Source of the DNA: Crambe crambe
Taxonomy: Eukaryota; Porifera; Demospongiae; Poecilosclerida; Crambeidae
Length of the DNA stretch: 64,000 nucleotides
Assembly: GCA_963924555.1 (NCBI GenBank)
Contig: OZ004595.1
Location: 6,318,599-6,382,598, forward strand
Direction of reading: 5' to 3'
Every line of letters starts with the position of its first letter. Positions within the stretch are counted from its first letter, which is position 1. The notes under the pieces were generated by a model, which worked only from the letters and a program-made list of their open reading frames with translations, had not been told where the DNA came from and searched no databases. Positions 1-10,900 of the stretch are shown one piece after another. The position numbers and the translations under genes were made by a program.

Positions 1-8
1 TAACAACT

Positions 9-82
9 GTGGGGGGGAGTGGCCATGGGGGAGTGGCCATGGGGGAGTGGCATAAAAAAGCTATGAGGGAGTGACATAGTGT
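9..82. repeat. Short G-rich imperfect tandem repeat
   Basis: Units built on GGGGAGTGGCCAT recur about every 14-16 bases and decay into GAGGGAGTGACATA. It lies just past the stop codon of the minus-strand gene that ends at 96. No function is suggested. Confidence 0.6.
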
Positions 83-95
83 ACTAATAATTTAT

Positions 96-2930
96 TTAGG
101 ACTCACCCATACTGGTCAGACTGGCTATGCTGGTTTTACTTCCCCCTCTGCCGCTGCTTCTCCTCATTTTGGTGAGAAAGGCACTTTTCTTTTTCGTTGA
201 CTTGTGAGACTCTCTGCTTCCTAGAGGCTGGGAGGAGTATCTCCTGCCAAAGACGGGAGTCATCTCCCGACCGTCATCATTCAGACTTGCTGATTCGACA
301 CTCATCTCCCTCTCCCAGTTCAGTCCGAGAGAAGAGGAGGAGATTCGATACTTGGAAGTCCTCTCAAAGTTACTTTCTGGTTCCTGGCTCATCCCCCCTT
401 GAGTAAAGGCCAGTTCAATGCTTGGATTCCGACGCAGGGAGAGGTTCACTTGCACACTTGCATCTGTCGTATCAACATTAGGACGAGATGACTTGAGGTT
501 ACGTAACAGGTCCCTTAGAGAGGAATTGGAAGACTTGACAGACATAAGCTCATCGCGTGTACGATCCAACTCCCCTTGGATACTCAGCAGGGATCCTTCT
601 TTGATATCCAGTTGAGTGCGAAGGTGGAGTGATCTCTCGGCAGCATCACGAGCTCGTTTCAGCAACTCCCACTTCTCTCTCTCAACCTTCTTTACCTCTT
701 TGGTGAGCTTCTTGATCTGTTCGTCTCTCTCCTTTGCCTCCCTCTCCTGCTGTCGCTGGAGACGAGCAACATCTTCCTCCTTGTCCCGCAACTTGATCTG
801 AAGTTCCTTCACCATCAGCGCAACTGATTCACTCATCCCTTCCGCTTTCAAATCCTCAAAAGAGAGTTGTGATTTCCTCACTTGCTGAGGAGGGGGAGAA
901 ATGACAGCTCTACTTTGGATGTGAATAGTCCTTCTGGTTGGCGACACAGGGACTTCATTGCTCTCTGACTGAGATGTAACTGTAACAGTATCTCGGGAAT
1001 TCATGCTTCCTTTCTGGGGCCTGTGTCTGTTGCCTGCTGTGCGTGACTGCACAGGAATGGATTTGATTTCAAGTTCTGAAGGCTCATTAGTTCCAGCGGG
1101 CTGTGTTTCCACCTGCACATTTGCTGGTGGCAGTGTGACTGTTTCCCTCACCTCTGAACTTAGGATCTTCTTGTTGGGTGTCAGCGAATCCGTTTCACCT
1201 TTCTGTTCTTCTTTGATTTGCTGTGTTGATTTGTCACTCTGAAAAGATAAGTCTCCTTTGACCTCGACCTCATCTTGAAGACGACCATTTTCTCCTTCTA
1301 TAGGTGGTCCCGGTTCAGAAGTAACACTGGATGGGCTGAGGAACTCATTATTCTCTGACACTTGCTCCATTGACTCTTCAATTTTCAGCTCTATTTTCAT
1401 TTCTTCACTCTTCTTTCCGATTCCTTGTGATTTCTTTTTCTCCTTTTCTCCATCTTCCAAAGACTGCCAAGTCCCCTCATGAAATTCAGCTTCCTCAGTG
1501 GCCATGTTTCTCATCTTCTTTGTCTTGTCCAGATGGTTGCCTGCAGTGATGGTGGGTTGATTATCACTGTCAGTTTTGACACCGTCATTGGTTGCAACTT
1601 TGCTCAACGCAGTGGACTCACTTGCATTCATCTTGCTTTCTTGCCATTTGATGTTTTGGAGTGTAGTCTCACCTTCCACAGCATCAACTGATGATTCATG
1701 ACTCACTGGAAGGAACACATTTTCTTTGGGCCCCCTGTTCACTCGAGGTGAGGAATTTTTTGGTCTTGTCAGTGAATAGCGTGTTTCTGACGGTGGAGCA
1801 GATACCGCTGAAGAATTATGTGTAGAAGGAATAGGTGATGAGGCTGAGCCAGCAGTAGGCAGAGCTGGTTTGTCCCCCATGGGTATGGGGGAATCATCCT
1901 TGTCCACAGAACTCTCTATCCCCCGACCAGCAACCACTGTGCTACTCAAATTCTCTATGCCCTGACCAGCAACAACTGTGCTATTCGAATTCTCTATGCC
2001 CCGACCAGCAACCACTGTGCTATTTGGTATACTCACTTCCATCACCTTATCATGAAAATTCTTCAAATCCACTTCAGCTGAAGGGAACTGAAGCTGCTCG
2101 TGATTAGACTTGCTTGCTGCAGTGGTCAACATGGCAGCAGGCAGAGGCTCCACTACAGGAGGTTCAAGCTGAAGTGAGTCTTTGGTAAATGAAGTGACCT
2201 CCACTTTGTGGTTCATTTGAGAACGACTGGGCGATGGAGGAGTGCGAGATGATTTTCCATGTTTGGAGCGAGGTTTTGGGGGAACTGGAGGAGGACTGGC
2301 AGAGGAGCAAGAAGATCTGCGAGAATGTGAGGCCACTGCACCTATCGGCATTCTCTCCATGGGAGACTGCATGGGAGTGACCGAGTTTTCACGACTACAG
2401 GAACCACTTCCAGCACTGAAGTAAGGGTACGTCTCTGGAGGTGCTGAGCTTCCCCTCTGAACTCCAGGTGAGTGTTCGATCTCATCCCTCGTCATCTGTC
2501 CATATATCATATCATCTGCTGTTCCATTGCTGAACTTGAAAGAGTAAGTCTTTATTTTGTCTGCAGACTTCCTAGGGCTCCTTGCACCAGGAGTGATCAC
2601 TCTGGACGACATAATACTCCTTTCCTCTGGATCTGAAGGCAAAGTAAAGGAGCGAGGTAGAGTACTTCTTCTCGACGAAAAGCTCTTGCTGCGACCTTGC
2701 TCATCGGATCCACTCTTTGCAGGGAGCCCATTTGGTTTCCTCTCCAAAGATCTATAGCCTTTTCTACTCTGTCTCCGCTCCAAATGCTCTGCACATCTGC
2801 GAACTTCGTCTTCCATACTCTCAATGAACTTTCTGTTTTTGGATCTCGATTCTGCAGACAATTCAGTGGGAGTTCGCTGTTGCACTGCTGCCATGGTTGC
2901 TTGGATGAGTTTTTGGTATGCAAAATACAC
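96..2930 (-). CDS. Unrecognised 944-residue low-complexity protein with C-terminal coiled coil
   Basis: A single uninterrupted frame of 944 codons, unusually long for this intron-rich region. I do not recognise the family. The first 700 residues are rich in Ser, Pro, Thr and charged residues and look disordered. They include the proline-rich stretch PPPVPPKPRSKHGK (around residue 215), which resembles an SH3-binding site, and three 13-residue tandem repeats around STVVAGRGIE. From about residue 710 to 830 there is a charged heptad-like region (LQIKLRDKEEDVARLQRQ onward), a likely coiled coil. The tail is basic and Ser-rich (KKKSAFLTKMRRSSGRG). Translation could start at the first Met (2930) or at the second in-frame Met, MAAVQQRTPTE (2894), which looks more like a natural N terminus. 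A cytoskeletal or scaffold role is a guess only. Confidence 0.75.
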   Translation of the reverse strand: MYFAYQKLIQATMAAVQQRTPTELSAESRSKNRKFIESMEDEVRRCAEHLERRQSRKGYRSLERKPNGLPAKSGSDEQGRSKSFSSRRSTLPRSFTLPSDPEERSIMSSRVITPGARSPRKSADKIKTYSFKFSNGTADDMIYGQMTRDEIEHSPGVQRGSSAPPETYPYFSAGSGSCSRENSVTPMQSPMERMPIGAVASHSRRSSCSSASPPPVPPKPRSKHGKSSRTPPSPSRSQMNHKVEVTSFTKDSLQLEPPVVEPLPAAMLTTAASKSNHEQLQFPSAEVDLKNFHDKVMEVSIPNSTVVAGRGIENSNSTVVAGQGIENLSSTVVAGRGIESSVDKDDSPIPMGDKPALPTAGSASSPIPSTHNSSAVSAPPSETRYSLTRPKNSSPRVNRGPKENVFLPVSHESSVDAVEGETTLQNIKWQESKMNASESTALSKVATNDGVKTDSDNQPTITAGNHLDKTKKMRNMATEEAEFHEGTWQSLEDGEKEKKKSQGIGKKSEEMKIELKIEESMEQVSENNEFLSPSSVTSEPGPPIEGENGRLQDEVEVKGDLSFQSDKSTQQIKEEQKGETDSLTPNKKILSSEVRETVTLPPANVQVETQPAGTNEPSELEIKSIPVQSRTAGNRHRPQKGSMNSRDTVTVTSQSESNEVPVSPTRRTIHIQSRAVISPPPQQVRKSQLSFEDLKAEGMSESVALMVKELQIKLRDKEEDVARLQRQQEREAKERDEQIKKLTKEVKKVEREKWELLKRARDAAERSLHLRTQLDIKEGSLLSIQGELDRTRDELMSVKSSNSSLRDLLRNLKSSRPNVDTTDASVQVNLSLRRNPSIELAFTQGGMSQEPESNFERTSKYRISSSSLGLNWEREMSVESASLNDDGREMTPVFGRRYSSQPLGSRESHKSTKKKSAFLTKMRRSSGRGGSKTSIASLTSMGES
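1910..2030 (-). repeat. Three-copy 39-bp coding repeat
   Basis: Three near-identical 13-residue units with the core STVVAGRGIE or STVVAGQGIE lie in tandem inside the 944-residue protein. The frame is preserved, so this is a coding minisatellite that may vary in copy number between individuals. Confidence 0.75.
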
Positions 2931-3201
2931 TTAGAAAACTATGCAGAAATAACTGGAATTGTTAAACTATCCCAACCGAATGTTTGTAGCTACTAATTAG
3001 CGAGCTAGTCTACAATAGTAAAGTTCTTTTTTTGCCTTTCTTTCGTCTTTAGCTTAACTCACAGCATAAGCTCATTGTACCAAATCTATATCCTGCTAGT
3101 TACTAACCAAGCATAAACTTTTTGTGTATTATGTGCGCGCTTGTGGGAGTTCTTGCAATCATAATGATATTCATGACAATGAATCTCATTAAATTAAGAC
3201 G
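2931..3201. promoter_or_regulatory. Shared intergenic space between divergent genes
   Basis: This 271-bp gap separates two genes transcribed away from each other, so it must hold both promoters or one bidirectional promoter. It is AT-rich and contains a GC-rich patch, TATGTGCGCGCTTGTGG, near 3129. I see no clear TATA box. Confidence 0.4.
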
Positions 3202-4401
3202 GTGCGCTTTAATTTGAATAGCCGGCAGATGGCCAGCAAATGTATTTTTTTAGAGTTGACATCTCTTTTCGCTCTGTGTTTCTGCGTGGTGGTTGCCTCT
3301 TCACTGGTACTCTTATCTTCTTTGCTATACTATAAAAAGCGTAGGAAAGGACTGATTAGATGGCAGGACACCTGGACCGGGTTGGAAAACAAGGGAGTAA
3401 TGTGTGCCTCTGACATTTCTACAAGCAAAGTGAGTAGTTCTACTACACGATGACCTTTCATTCAGTAGTACAACTCTTGCACAAACTACAACTTCAATAC
3501 AAGCATGTTTGGTAGGTTATACACTTCAGTAGGATTATTGATGACAGATGCACTTGACCACCAGGCAGCTGTCACACCACATATGCATGGTACTCTATTA
3601 TTATTATTAGCATTGTAGGAAATTGTGTTTAGTAGGAATTATTTATTTGCATTTGTTTTAGGTTAATTTTGACAGTAATGGTTTGGGAATTCAGCAATCT
3701 CTTCTGAACTTGAAGATTGGGGATTCAGGTGCAGGTGAGTGGTCATTTGATGTGAATAATAATGTCTTCCATCTTGTGATCTGTGTATAATAATGGAACT
3801 GATTTTCGCAGATCCTACAACACGCAATGGCTCGTGGCTCAGATCAGTAGAAGATCAGCAGTTGATATCCCTCCTTCAGCCCAAAAAATCCCTGGATGAG
3901 ACCATAACACAACGAAGAGGAGTAAGAGGCAAGTTCATTCTAACACCACCCCGACTGAAAGTAAGCAGCAACCACTCCATCAGTAATCACTCCATCAATA
4001 ATGATTGCTCCTTCACGAGTGATTCATTGGCTCCGTCCTGCTCAAACTCGAACTCTAACTCTAATGCATCCAGTTCCTCTTGTTACTATGGTGATGTTCT
4101 CAGTCTCATGAATGGACTCTCATTTGATGAACAAACAGGAAGAGCTACTCCCAGTGGGTCGTCTCAGGATCTTATTGCAAGGGACCATCATAACAGCAGA
4201 GCTCCCAGTGGTTATATCCCTCACACAAGGTTCAGGAATAGTAAATTTGTTCAAGTGCAGTGTTCTAAAAGAGACAGTGCAAAAAAGAAAGGTGCCACAG
4301 AGCAGAAAACTAGCTGCCGTCTCAACTTGCTTGGTATGGTGTTGGTGGCTAGTTTAACTTTCAATATCATTATTATTATCACGTATTTGTTTATGATTTA
4401 G
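3202..4401 (+). CDS. Predicted two-membrane-segment protein, unknown family
   Basis: Three exons join in frame: 3202-3429, 3662-3734 and 3812-4401, giving 296 residues. Donors are GTGAGT at both introns and acceptors are TTTTAG and TTCGCAG. The N terminus has a hydrophobic helix (LFALCFCVVVASSLVLLSSL) followed by a basic stop-transfer YYKKRRKG. A second hydrophobic segment (GMVLVASLTFNIIIIITYLF) forms the extreme C terminus. The middle is Ser/Asn-rich and probably disordered. The start could instead be the Met of MASKCIFLEL (about 3229), which would make the first helix a signal anchor. I do not recognise a family, and the function is unknown. Confidence 0.65.
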
Positions 4402-4479
4402 ACCATTTCAATTAATTTTATACTACCCGAATTTTACTCCAATTTGACACATGAATCAATTATTTTTCATTGAGGTAAT

Positions 4480-4570
4480 GCTTTCAGTAAAGGGTCGTCC
4501 AAAGATGTTTTGGTAAAGGATCGTCAGATTAGAGAACGCGTAATTTGAATCTGGTAAGGAACGTCCAAAA
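4480..4570. repeat. Dispersed repeat with GGTAAAGG cores
   Basis: Three copies of GTAAAGGGTCGTCC-like sequence are spaced about 25-40 bases apart upstream of the dehydratase gene. A similar three-core block occurs at about 21775-21865, suggesting a dispersed repeat family. Confidence 0.45.
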
Positions 4571-4645
4571 GAGTCCCTCTAGTATACTGTACTGCCGACC
4601 GGCCACGCACACAAATTCTCTCCTTGGCTATACCCCGACCTAAAA

Positions 4646-7600
4646 ATGGCTTCTGATTCTAAAAAGAGCAAGAAAACAGTAACAAAAGTAATAACTGCAG
4701 AAACTGAAAATTGCAGTTATGATAATTATGATTTGACCTTTGCCCCTCCCCTTTTTTAGTGGAGAAGTGGGACCCTCACAGGAGACCCCAAGGACGAGGC
4801 TCACTGGATCAAGAGGGTGAGTGAGAGGGTCCTCTATCACATCTCCCACTCCATATGATCTCATTTTCATATTACTTCCTGCAGTCTGCAGCTCGGGCTC
4901 ATCTCAGAGCTGCCGGATTTACAGACAAAGACTTCTCCAAACCGATCATCACCATAGCCTGTCCCTACAGTAATGCCCTCCCATGCAACAATCACTTCCA
5001 GTTAGTCACCCAGCTACTTAACTGAATGCATGAATGCAGGGAAATAAATTTAAGGGCTATTTCTAAATTTTGCTCATTATTAGAGAACTGGGGGAGATCA
5101 TTCGACTTGAAATTGAGAAGAAGGGAGGTAAGGAAAATTCTGTATCCCTGAAAAAAGTGAGCCATTTTTACAATTGATATCAGGTAAAGGGTTTATTTGT
5201 GGCACTCCTGTTGTTAGCGATTTGACAACAATGGTACGTTTAAAAATTTTTGTTATTATTTTAGGTAAGGGATTTATATGTGGGACTCCAGTGGTTAGTG
5301 ATGGAGAAACCATGGTAAGTATAGTCCTGTAGGTTTCTAAAGGAGGGCCTGAATAGAAATTTTGAAATCTTCATGTCAGTTGAGTCTCATCTCTCCTTTA
5401 GGGCTCCAATGGAATGCGCTACTCTCTTATCTCTCGTGATTGGGTTGCTGATTGTGTGGAGATAATGCATGAAGCATATAATGCTGTGAGTCACTTAACT
5501 GTCATCAATTCGAAACATTCCACCCATGTGATTATGTATCTGGTCATGTGACTGTGTAGGATGCAGTGATCGCTCTCGGAGGTTGTGACAAAACAGGTAT
5601 GTTACATGTACATGACATTATAACAGCATGTTATCATGCATGTAAATGGCTTCAGTTCCAGGTGTTGTCATGCCAATGGCCAGACTGAATGCTGTAAGAA
5701 TTGAACCAACAGAGGGTTAAATCATAAATCGTTGATCTTCGTTGCAGATTGGACTTTCCTTATATGGTGGTACCATTCTTCCCGGTTGCTACAAGAACAA
5801 GCAAGGAGAAGAGAAGTCGCTAGATGCTCAGAGCATTATGGAGGCCATAGGGTCATATGGCTCTGGATTGATGGACATAGAAGAATTGGGTGAGGTTGAG
5901 AGGTGTTCTCTGCCTGGATCTGGTTCCTGTGGTGAGTATCTATTGCAGCTGGCATTTCTACACTGGAGATGGAGATGGTCAAGGATATCATTCTTAGTGA
6001 TGTATTATTTCAGGTGGTATGTTCACTGCGAACACCATGTCTTCTGCTGTAGAGGCATTGGGAATGGCTTTACCTGGCAAGCATGCTGCACATTATGAAT
6101 CAACATTACTGCATCTTCCCACTAGGCACTGCCTCAGGAGCTGCTGTCACCCGTGACAACCAGCTCACCAGCAAGAAGAAACAGCAATGTGTAGCAGTGG
6201 TGGAGCAAGTCTTTGCTCTCTTGGAGAGCCAGATTCACACCAAGGAAATCATGACAAGAAAGGTGATCAAACTCCATCTCTTCTTCTCCATGTGAATTAA
6301 TACATGCCTACATGTACATAGGCTTTTGAGAATGCAATTACAGTTGTCATGGCATTGGGTGGTTCTACAAATAGTGTTCTTCATCTACTGGCACTTGCTA
6401 AGGAGTAAGCTGCATTTATTACAATCATAAAATTTTTAGTTTGTTTATTTGAATAGGGCTGGTGTTAATTTAAGAATCGAAGACTTTAATACTATCGGAG
6501 GTCGTGTACCATTGATAGCTAACCTCAAGCCACATGGCAAAGTATAAACTACGTGCCATTCACACTCTCTCCTTTATTGCTCAATATTTTTCAGTACCAC
6601 ATGGCTGACCTGGATGCCATAGGAGGAATTCCAGTGAGTACATCCTTCTGCTGTGACTCAACACTTAATTGAATCTCTTGATGACGTGTAGATAGTGATG
6701 AAGGAGCTGTTGAGTGCTGGATATCTCCATGGAGACTGCCTCACTGTGACTGGTCGTACTGTGGCAGAAAATCTCCAGGAAATCCCAGCCCTTGCTGACT
6801 TACCCAAACAGGTACACAATTAGGCCACATGATGCTGAAATACAAAAATATTTTGTCTCTCCTCTCCATATAAGGACATCATTTTCCCCCTTGCTGAGGC
6901 CTTGGCCCCTGCTGGTTGCCACATTAGTATCATAAAGGGCAGCCTGGCCTCTGACAGTGCTGTGTTGAAGCTGAGTGGAAAAACCATCAAACCCTTCACT
7001 GGTCCAGTGAGTCATAATGACAGGGGTATCAGTCTATTATGCTAATTTTTTGGCCCAAAAAGTTAATTATGCCTGTTTGACCACATTAGGCTCTAGCTTA
7101 ACGTTTGGAATATATTTGGTAACCCTTTGCCTATTATGCTAGGCCTGATGCTTGGGAGTACTGGCATAATAGGCTGGTCCCTAGTTCTCCTCCCCTCTGT
7201 ATAAGTTATATGATCCTTTATCACATACAGGCTATAGTGTTTGATGGTGAAGGTGCTGCTTACACAGCTGTCATGGAAGGACGCGTCAAACCAGGTCAGG
7301 TCATGGTCATCAGATATGAAGGCCCTCGGGGCAGGTAATGTACATGTATGTACATGTGCATGCATGCTGATCATATGACCATGACATGCAGTCCTGGGAT
7401 GCCGGAGATGTTGAGTCCAGGGGCAGCACTAGTGGGGGCTGGTCTCGGGAAGGAGGTGGCACTTGTGACAGATGGTCGGTTCAGCGGTGCCTCCCATGGG
7501 ATTATGATCGGTCATGTTAGCCCTGAGGCTTTCGATGGAGGCCCAATAGCTTTCGTCAAGGACGGAGACATGATCACTATTGATAATGTCAACAGACGAT

Positions 7601-7800
7601 TAGATTTGGTGAGGTGCAGAGTTTGTTAACTGATCTACTGTTACCCCCACATTTAATAGGATGTTAGCGTCGAGGAGCTGAACAAGCGTGCAAGAGCCTG
7701 GGAAATTCCAAAAGAGAAAGCGAGAGTCAAAGGTTTGCTAGCCAAGTACCGCCAACTTGTCTCCAGTGCTCACACCGGAGCTATAACCTTGCCAGAGTGA
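4646..7800 (+). CDS. ILVD: Dihydroxy-acid dehydratase (IlvD/Edd family), intron-rich
   Basis: Dihydroxy-acid dehydratase makes the 2-oxo acid precursors of valine and isoleucine using an iron-sulfur cluster and Mg2+. The start is ATG 4646 ([11 protein letters not shown]), and early exons are 4646-4678, 4760-4816, 4885-5000 and 5084-5127. Family hallmarks in order: [17 protein letters not shown] with the first cluster Cys; [35 protein letters not shown] with the conserved [31 protein letters not shown] with the third Cys; and [22 protein letters not shown] near the end. It ends LPE at TGA 7798-7800, about 590 residues, normal for the family. The arrangement resembles eukaryotic mitochondrial enzymes. 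No convincing targeting peptide is visible, although the Lys/Ser-rich start could act as one. Other sugar-acid dehydratases of the family remain possible. The numerous introns show that it is nuclear rather than bacterial contamination. Confidence 0.9.
5184..5233 (+). other. Alternative exon A of the dehydratase ([17 protein letters not shown])
   Basis: This 50-nt exon is flanked by acceptor TATCAG and donor GTACGT. It follows the phase-1 exon ending at 5127 and encodes [17 protein letters not shown]. It matches exon B at 5265 in length, phase and most of its sequence. It has Leu-Thr where exon B has the canonical Gly-Glu after VSD. Confidence 0.75.
5265..5314 (+). other. Alternative exon B of the dehydratase ([17 protein letters not shown])
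   Basis: This 50-nt exon is flanked by acceptor ATTTTAG and donor GTAAGT. It encodes the family-consensus segment with VSDGETM, continuing into GSNGMRYSL in the next exon. Only 31 nt (5234-5264) separate it from exon A. That is probably too short to be spliced as an intron, and including both exons (100 nt) would shift the frame. Confidence 0.8.
7129..7174. repeat. Hairpin-forming repeat in a dehydratase intron
   Basis: GCCTATTATGC at 7129-7139 and its exact complement GCATAATAGGC at 7164-7174 flank a 24-nt loop. A further TCTATTATGCTAA copy lies near 7033. It may be the remnant of an inverted-repeat element. Confidence 0.5.
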
Positions 7801-7924
7801 AGCTTTTAGGACAAAATTTCGTATTTCTAATTATTCGAATTTTTATAATAATTTTTAACGTGGCAACCCCGAAGAAGTGATGAAGTTCTTGTAGACTATG
7901 TAGAAATAGTTTAGGAGTAAAATA

Positions 7925-10900
7925 ATGAGTGAGCCGGAGAATCCAGTGGAGGAGGAGAGTGAGGTATCCGTTTCTCCGCCGCCTCCAGAGTCGCCCCCTC
8001 CACCACCTGAGTCTCCACCGCAGGAGTTGTCTGTCGACGAAGTAAGACAACCATTCCGACACACTTTACAGCTCTTTCAAGTACTATCTATTCCAATTAG
8101 ATGCGTAGGCGACGTTTGGAAAAGCTCTCTGGTCTTCCCCTGCGCTCTCGTTCAATACCGGCACAAACCACACCCACTCCCCCGCCCACCAAGACACTGC
8201 TTGCTGCATCTTCAAGCACAAGTGTACCTGATATCGTTTATACAGATGAAGTAATAATGGCTTCTAATCCAAAATCTTGTGATATTTTCTGTCACTACAG
8301 GTAGTAAGGATGGAAGTTGATTCTCCGAAGGGGCTGGGGGGAGGTGTGGTCACTCCAATAAAGACAGGAAGCAAGCGAACACACAGTGGAGAACTGGCAA
8401 GTTCCCCTCAGGGTAGGGCCCTCCCTTCACCGGACGAACCCAACAGCCTGCTTACTCTCATCAGTCAAATTTTCAAAGTGGCATTCACAGTAAGTGTATC
8501 ACTATTAATTTTACTGTCCTGAAGTAGCCATATGTGGACATTATTGGGACAGCCATTGTTGGAGGAAAAGCTTAAGTCCTGTGTTCTTTTATGGGCTAAA
8601 AACAATTAATCAGTCTATTTTTGTGCAGGAAAGTTTGGGAATTAACCCAGAAATGACAAGACTTCCTGAATTGACCAAAGCTTTCAGTAGCACTGGAGGA
8701 TCTTTGAAGCACAGAGATCTCATCTCACAAGCCATTCTGGAAAGGATTCTCATCTTCACTTTCCCGAGAGCAATGGAGGATGGGGCAGACCCTTCCAATG
8801 GATTCACTAATGAACTATTACCGGATAACATCACAACAACAGAAGAGTGGACAGGTGGGAGTGGTCCAAGCAGTCTCGGGAGTTTGAGTTTGTCTTTTCC
8901 CCAGCAAATGTCTTTGTCTAGTTCATCAGCTGGTGGATCAGGTAAATGGTGTTTCTGAATACAGTGGAACAATAGACAAGTTGGGGCCACTGAAATTGTC
9001 CTTTGTTGAGAGGTGTCCTAGTGGAACCTCCGAATAATAGACACTCTGTAAAAAAGGACAGCTCTCTGTACAGGACATTTGTGTTGCTGTCCCACCATCT
9101 CTGAATATTATGTATCCTTTACAGAGAGGTGTTCTTTATTTGGAGTGTCCATTATTCGGAGGTTCCACTGTAATTATGTTTTACTATTGTAGTTGATTGT
9201 ACTACCTCTTGTTCTGTGCAGTTGCTGGAACCCCACAGTCTAGCACCACACACCCCCGCTGTTCTGGAAAGGCAGGGGTGGGTGGGGCTGTCGCCTGGTT
9301 GGCGGACAGCTACGAGAGAGTCTCACAGGAGGAAAAATACAGCTCAAAGAAGATGGCTGGCCCAGAACGAAAAGCTGTGCTTTCTCTCTGCAAAAAGAGT
9401 TGCACTGCTCACTGTGCCCTCCTCCTCTCAGAGGTGGAGTATTTTGACTCCTCTCTTCCATCAGACTCTGAAATGTGAGGCCTGAAATTAATACCCCCCC
9501 CCCCCCCCCCCTCCCCCCAACTAAAAAATTCCTGCCATCATTATTGTCCTGACCTTTTTCATTGATCTCTAGTCCTTCTCCACTTCTTCCTTACCTGCTG
9601 GGAAATATCCATGGGTGTCGCTCCCTCCCTCCGGGCTTTCTCACAGATCTTCTCCTTCACTGCCATGACCAATCAACACAGGACGACAACCTTGTCCAAA
9701 AGGTGGGTGTCACCGTGTGGTTCTATGGGTGTGGTCCTTTAACTGGACATAATTTTCAGGTTTTCGAGGAGGTGTTGTATGGACTTCGAGAAACCACTTC
9801 CAAACTCTCTCTCATGGACGACAGAATTTGTGACAACTTTTTTGCCCTGGCAGAGTTGTGCGAGGTTTCTCCTGAGGGTTCAAAATTTCGTCCCTTCTGT
9901 AGCATGGTGGGTGTGCTGAGTAGTCACTATATAGTGGAGTTTATTTGTTTGTTTGTTTGTTTGTTTGTTTGTTTGTTTGTTTATTTGTTTGATTATTTTT
10001 AGTTGACTGCTGATAAGAGTTGGTTGCCGAATGACTCCTCATCGGGTCGAGGAGCTCAGCGAGACATGTTGCTCGGACCCTTTTTTTCTGTGTCTGGGTT
10101 GATGGAGGATTCGGCTGAAGTCAAGCGTCACTACATGTCCGGGGAAGTTGATCACCAGAGCCTGGCTACCATGCTCCAGCAAAGACTTAGCATCTGTAGG
10201 GTAAGGGGAAACAACCACATCATGATAGTGATAGAAAAGAATCTTTATCTTCTTGCAGCATGAACTGTATAAAATAACACATAGTGTTCTCAAGTGTCCA
10301 AGTACCCGTTCTGCTGAACTTGACTTCATTCAGAACTTCATTTCTGTCAACGCAAAGAAATCTCAGCTGCATGTAAGCCCCCTTAAGTTATTGCCAAGTC
10401 TAGCAGATAGACGATTCAAAGTATCCTTCTGGTTAAACTGGTTTGTCTACTGGTTAGACTGGTATGTCTACTGTTATGCAGGTGGAATCAAGGAAGTTTT
10501 CGTCTGATGCTACCCTGGTCAATCTCTTATCCGTTCTTCATCAACTCTCAGCCAAAGTTAAAGTTAAGACTGTATGTCCTGGCATGGCATGGCATGGCGT
10601 GATGTGGAATGTCAGACTGTGTTAATTGCATTAGTTGGTCTTCAAGTTTCCACCACTTTGGGATCCGAATAACATTCCCATGGTGCTACAATTTAATAAA
10701 TCATAGGACCTAATCTCTTTACAATTTAATCTGCCTCTCAGTCTCAAAGTAATTATGTGGCACATCCTTTATGGAATCTCAAAGTACTCTGTGTGTCTTC
10801 TTCATATTTTCCTGGAATGTATCACATTCTCTTTCGAGATAAGCCAAGCCCTACAATGTGTGGAGTGATATCCTATTTCATACCAGAATGATTACATACT

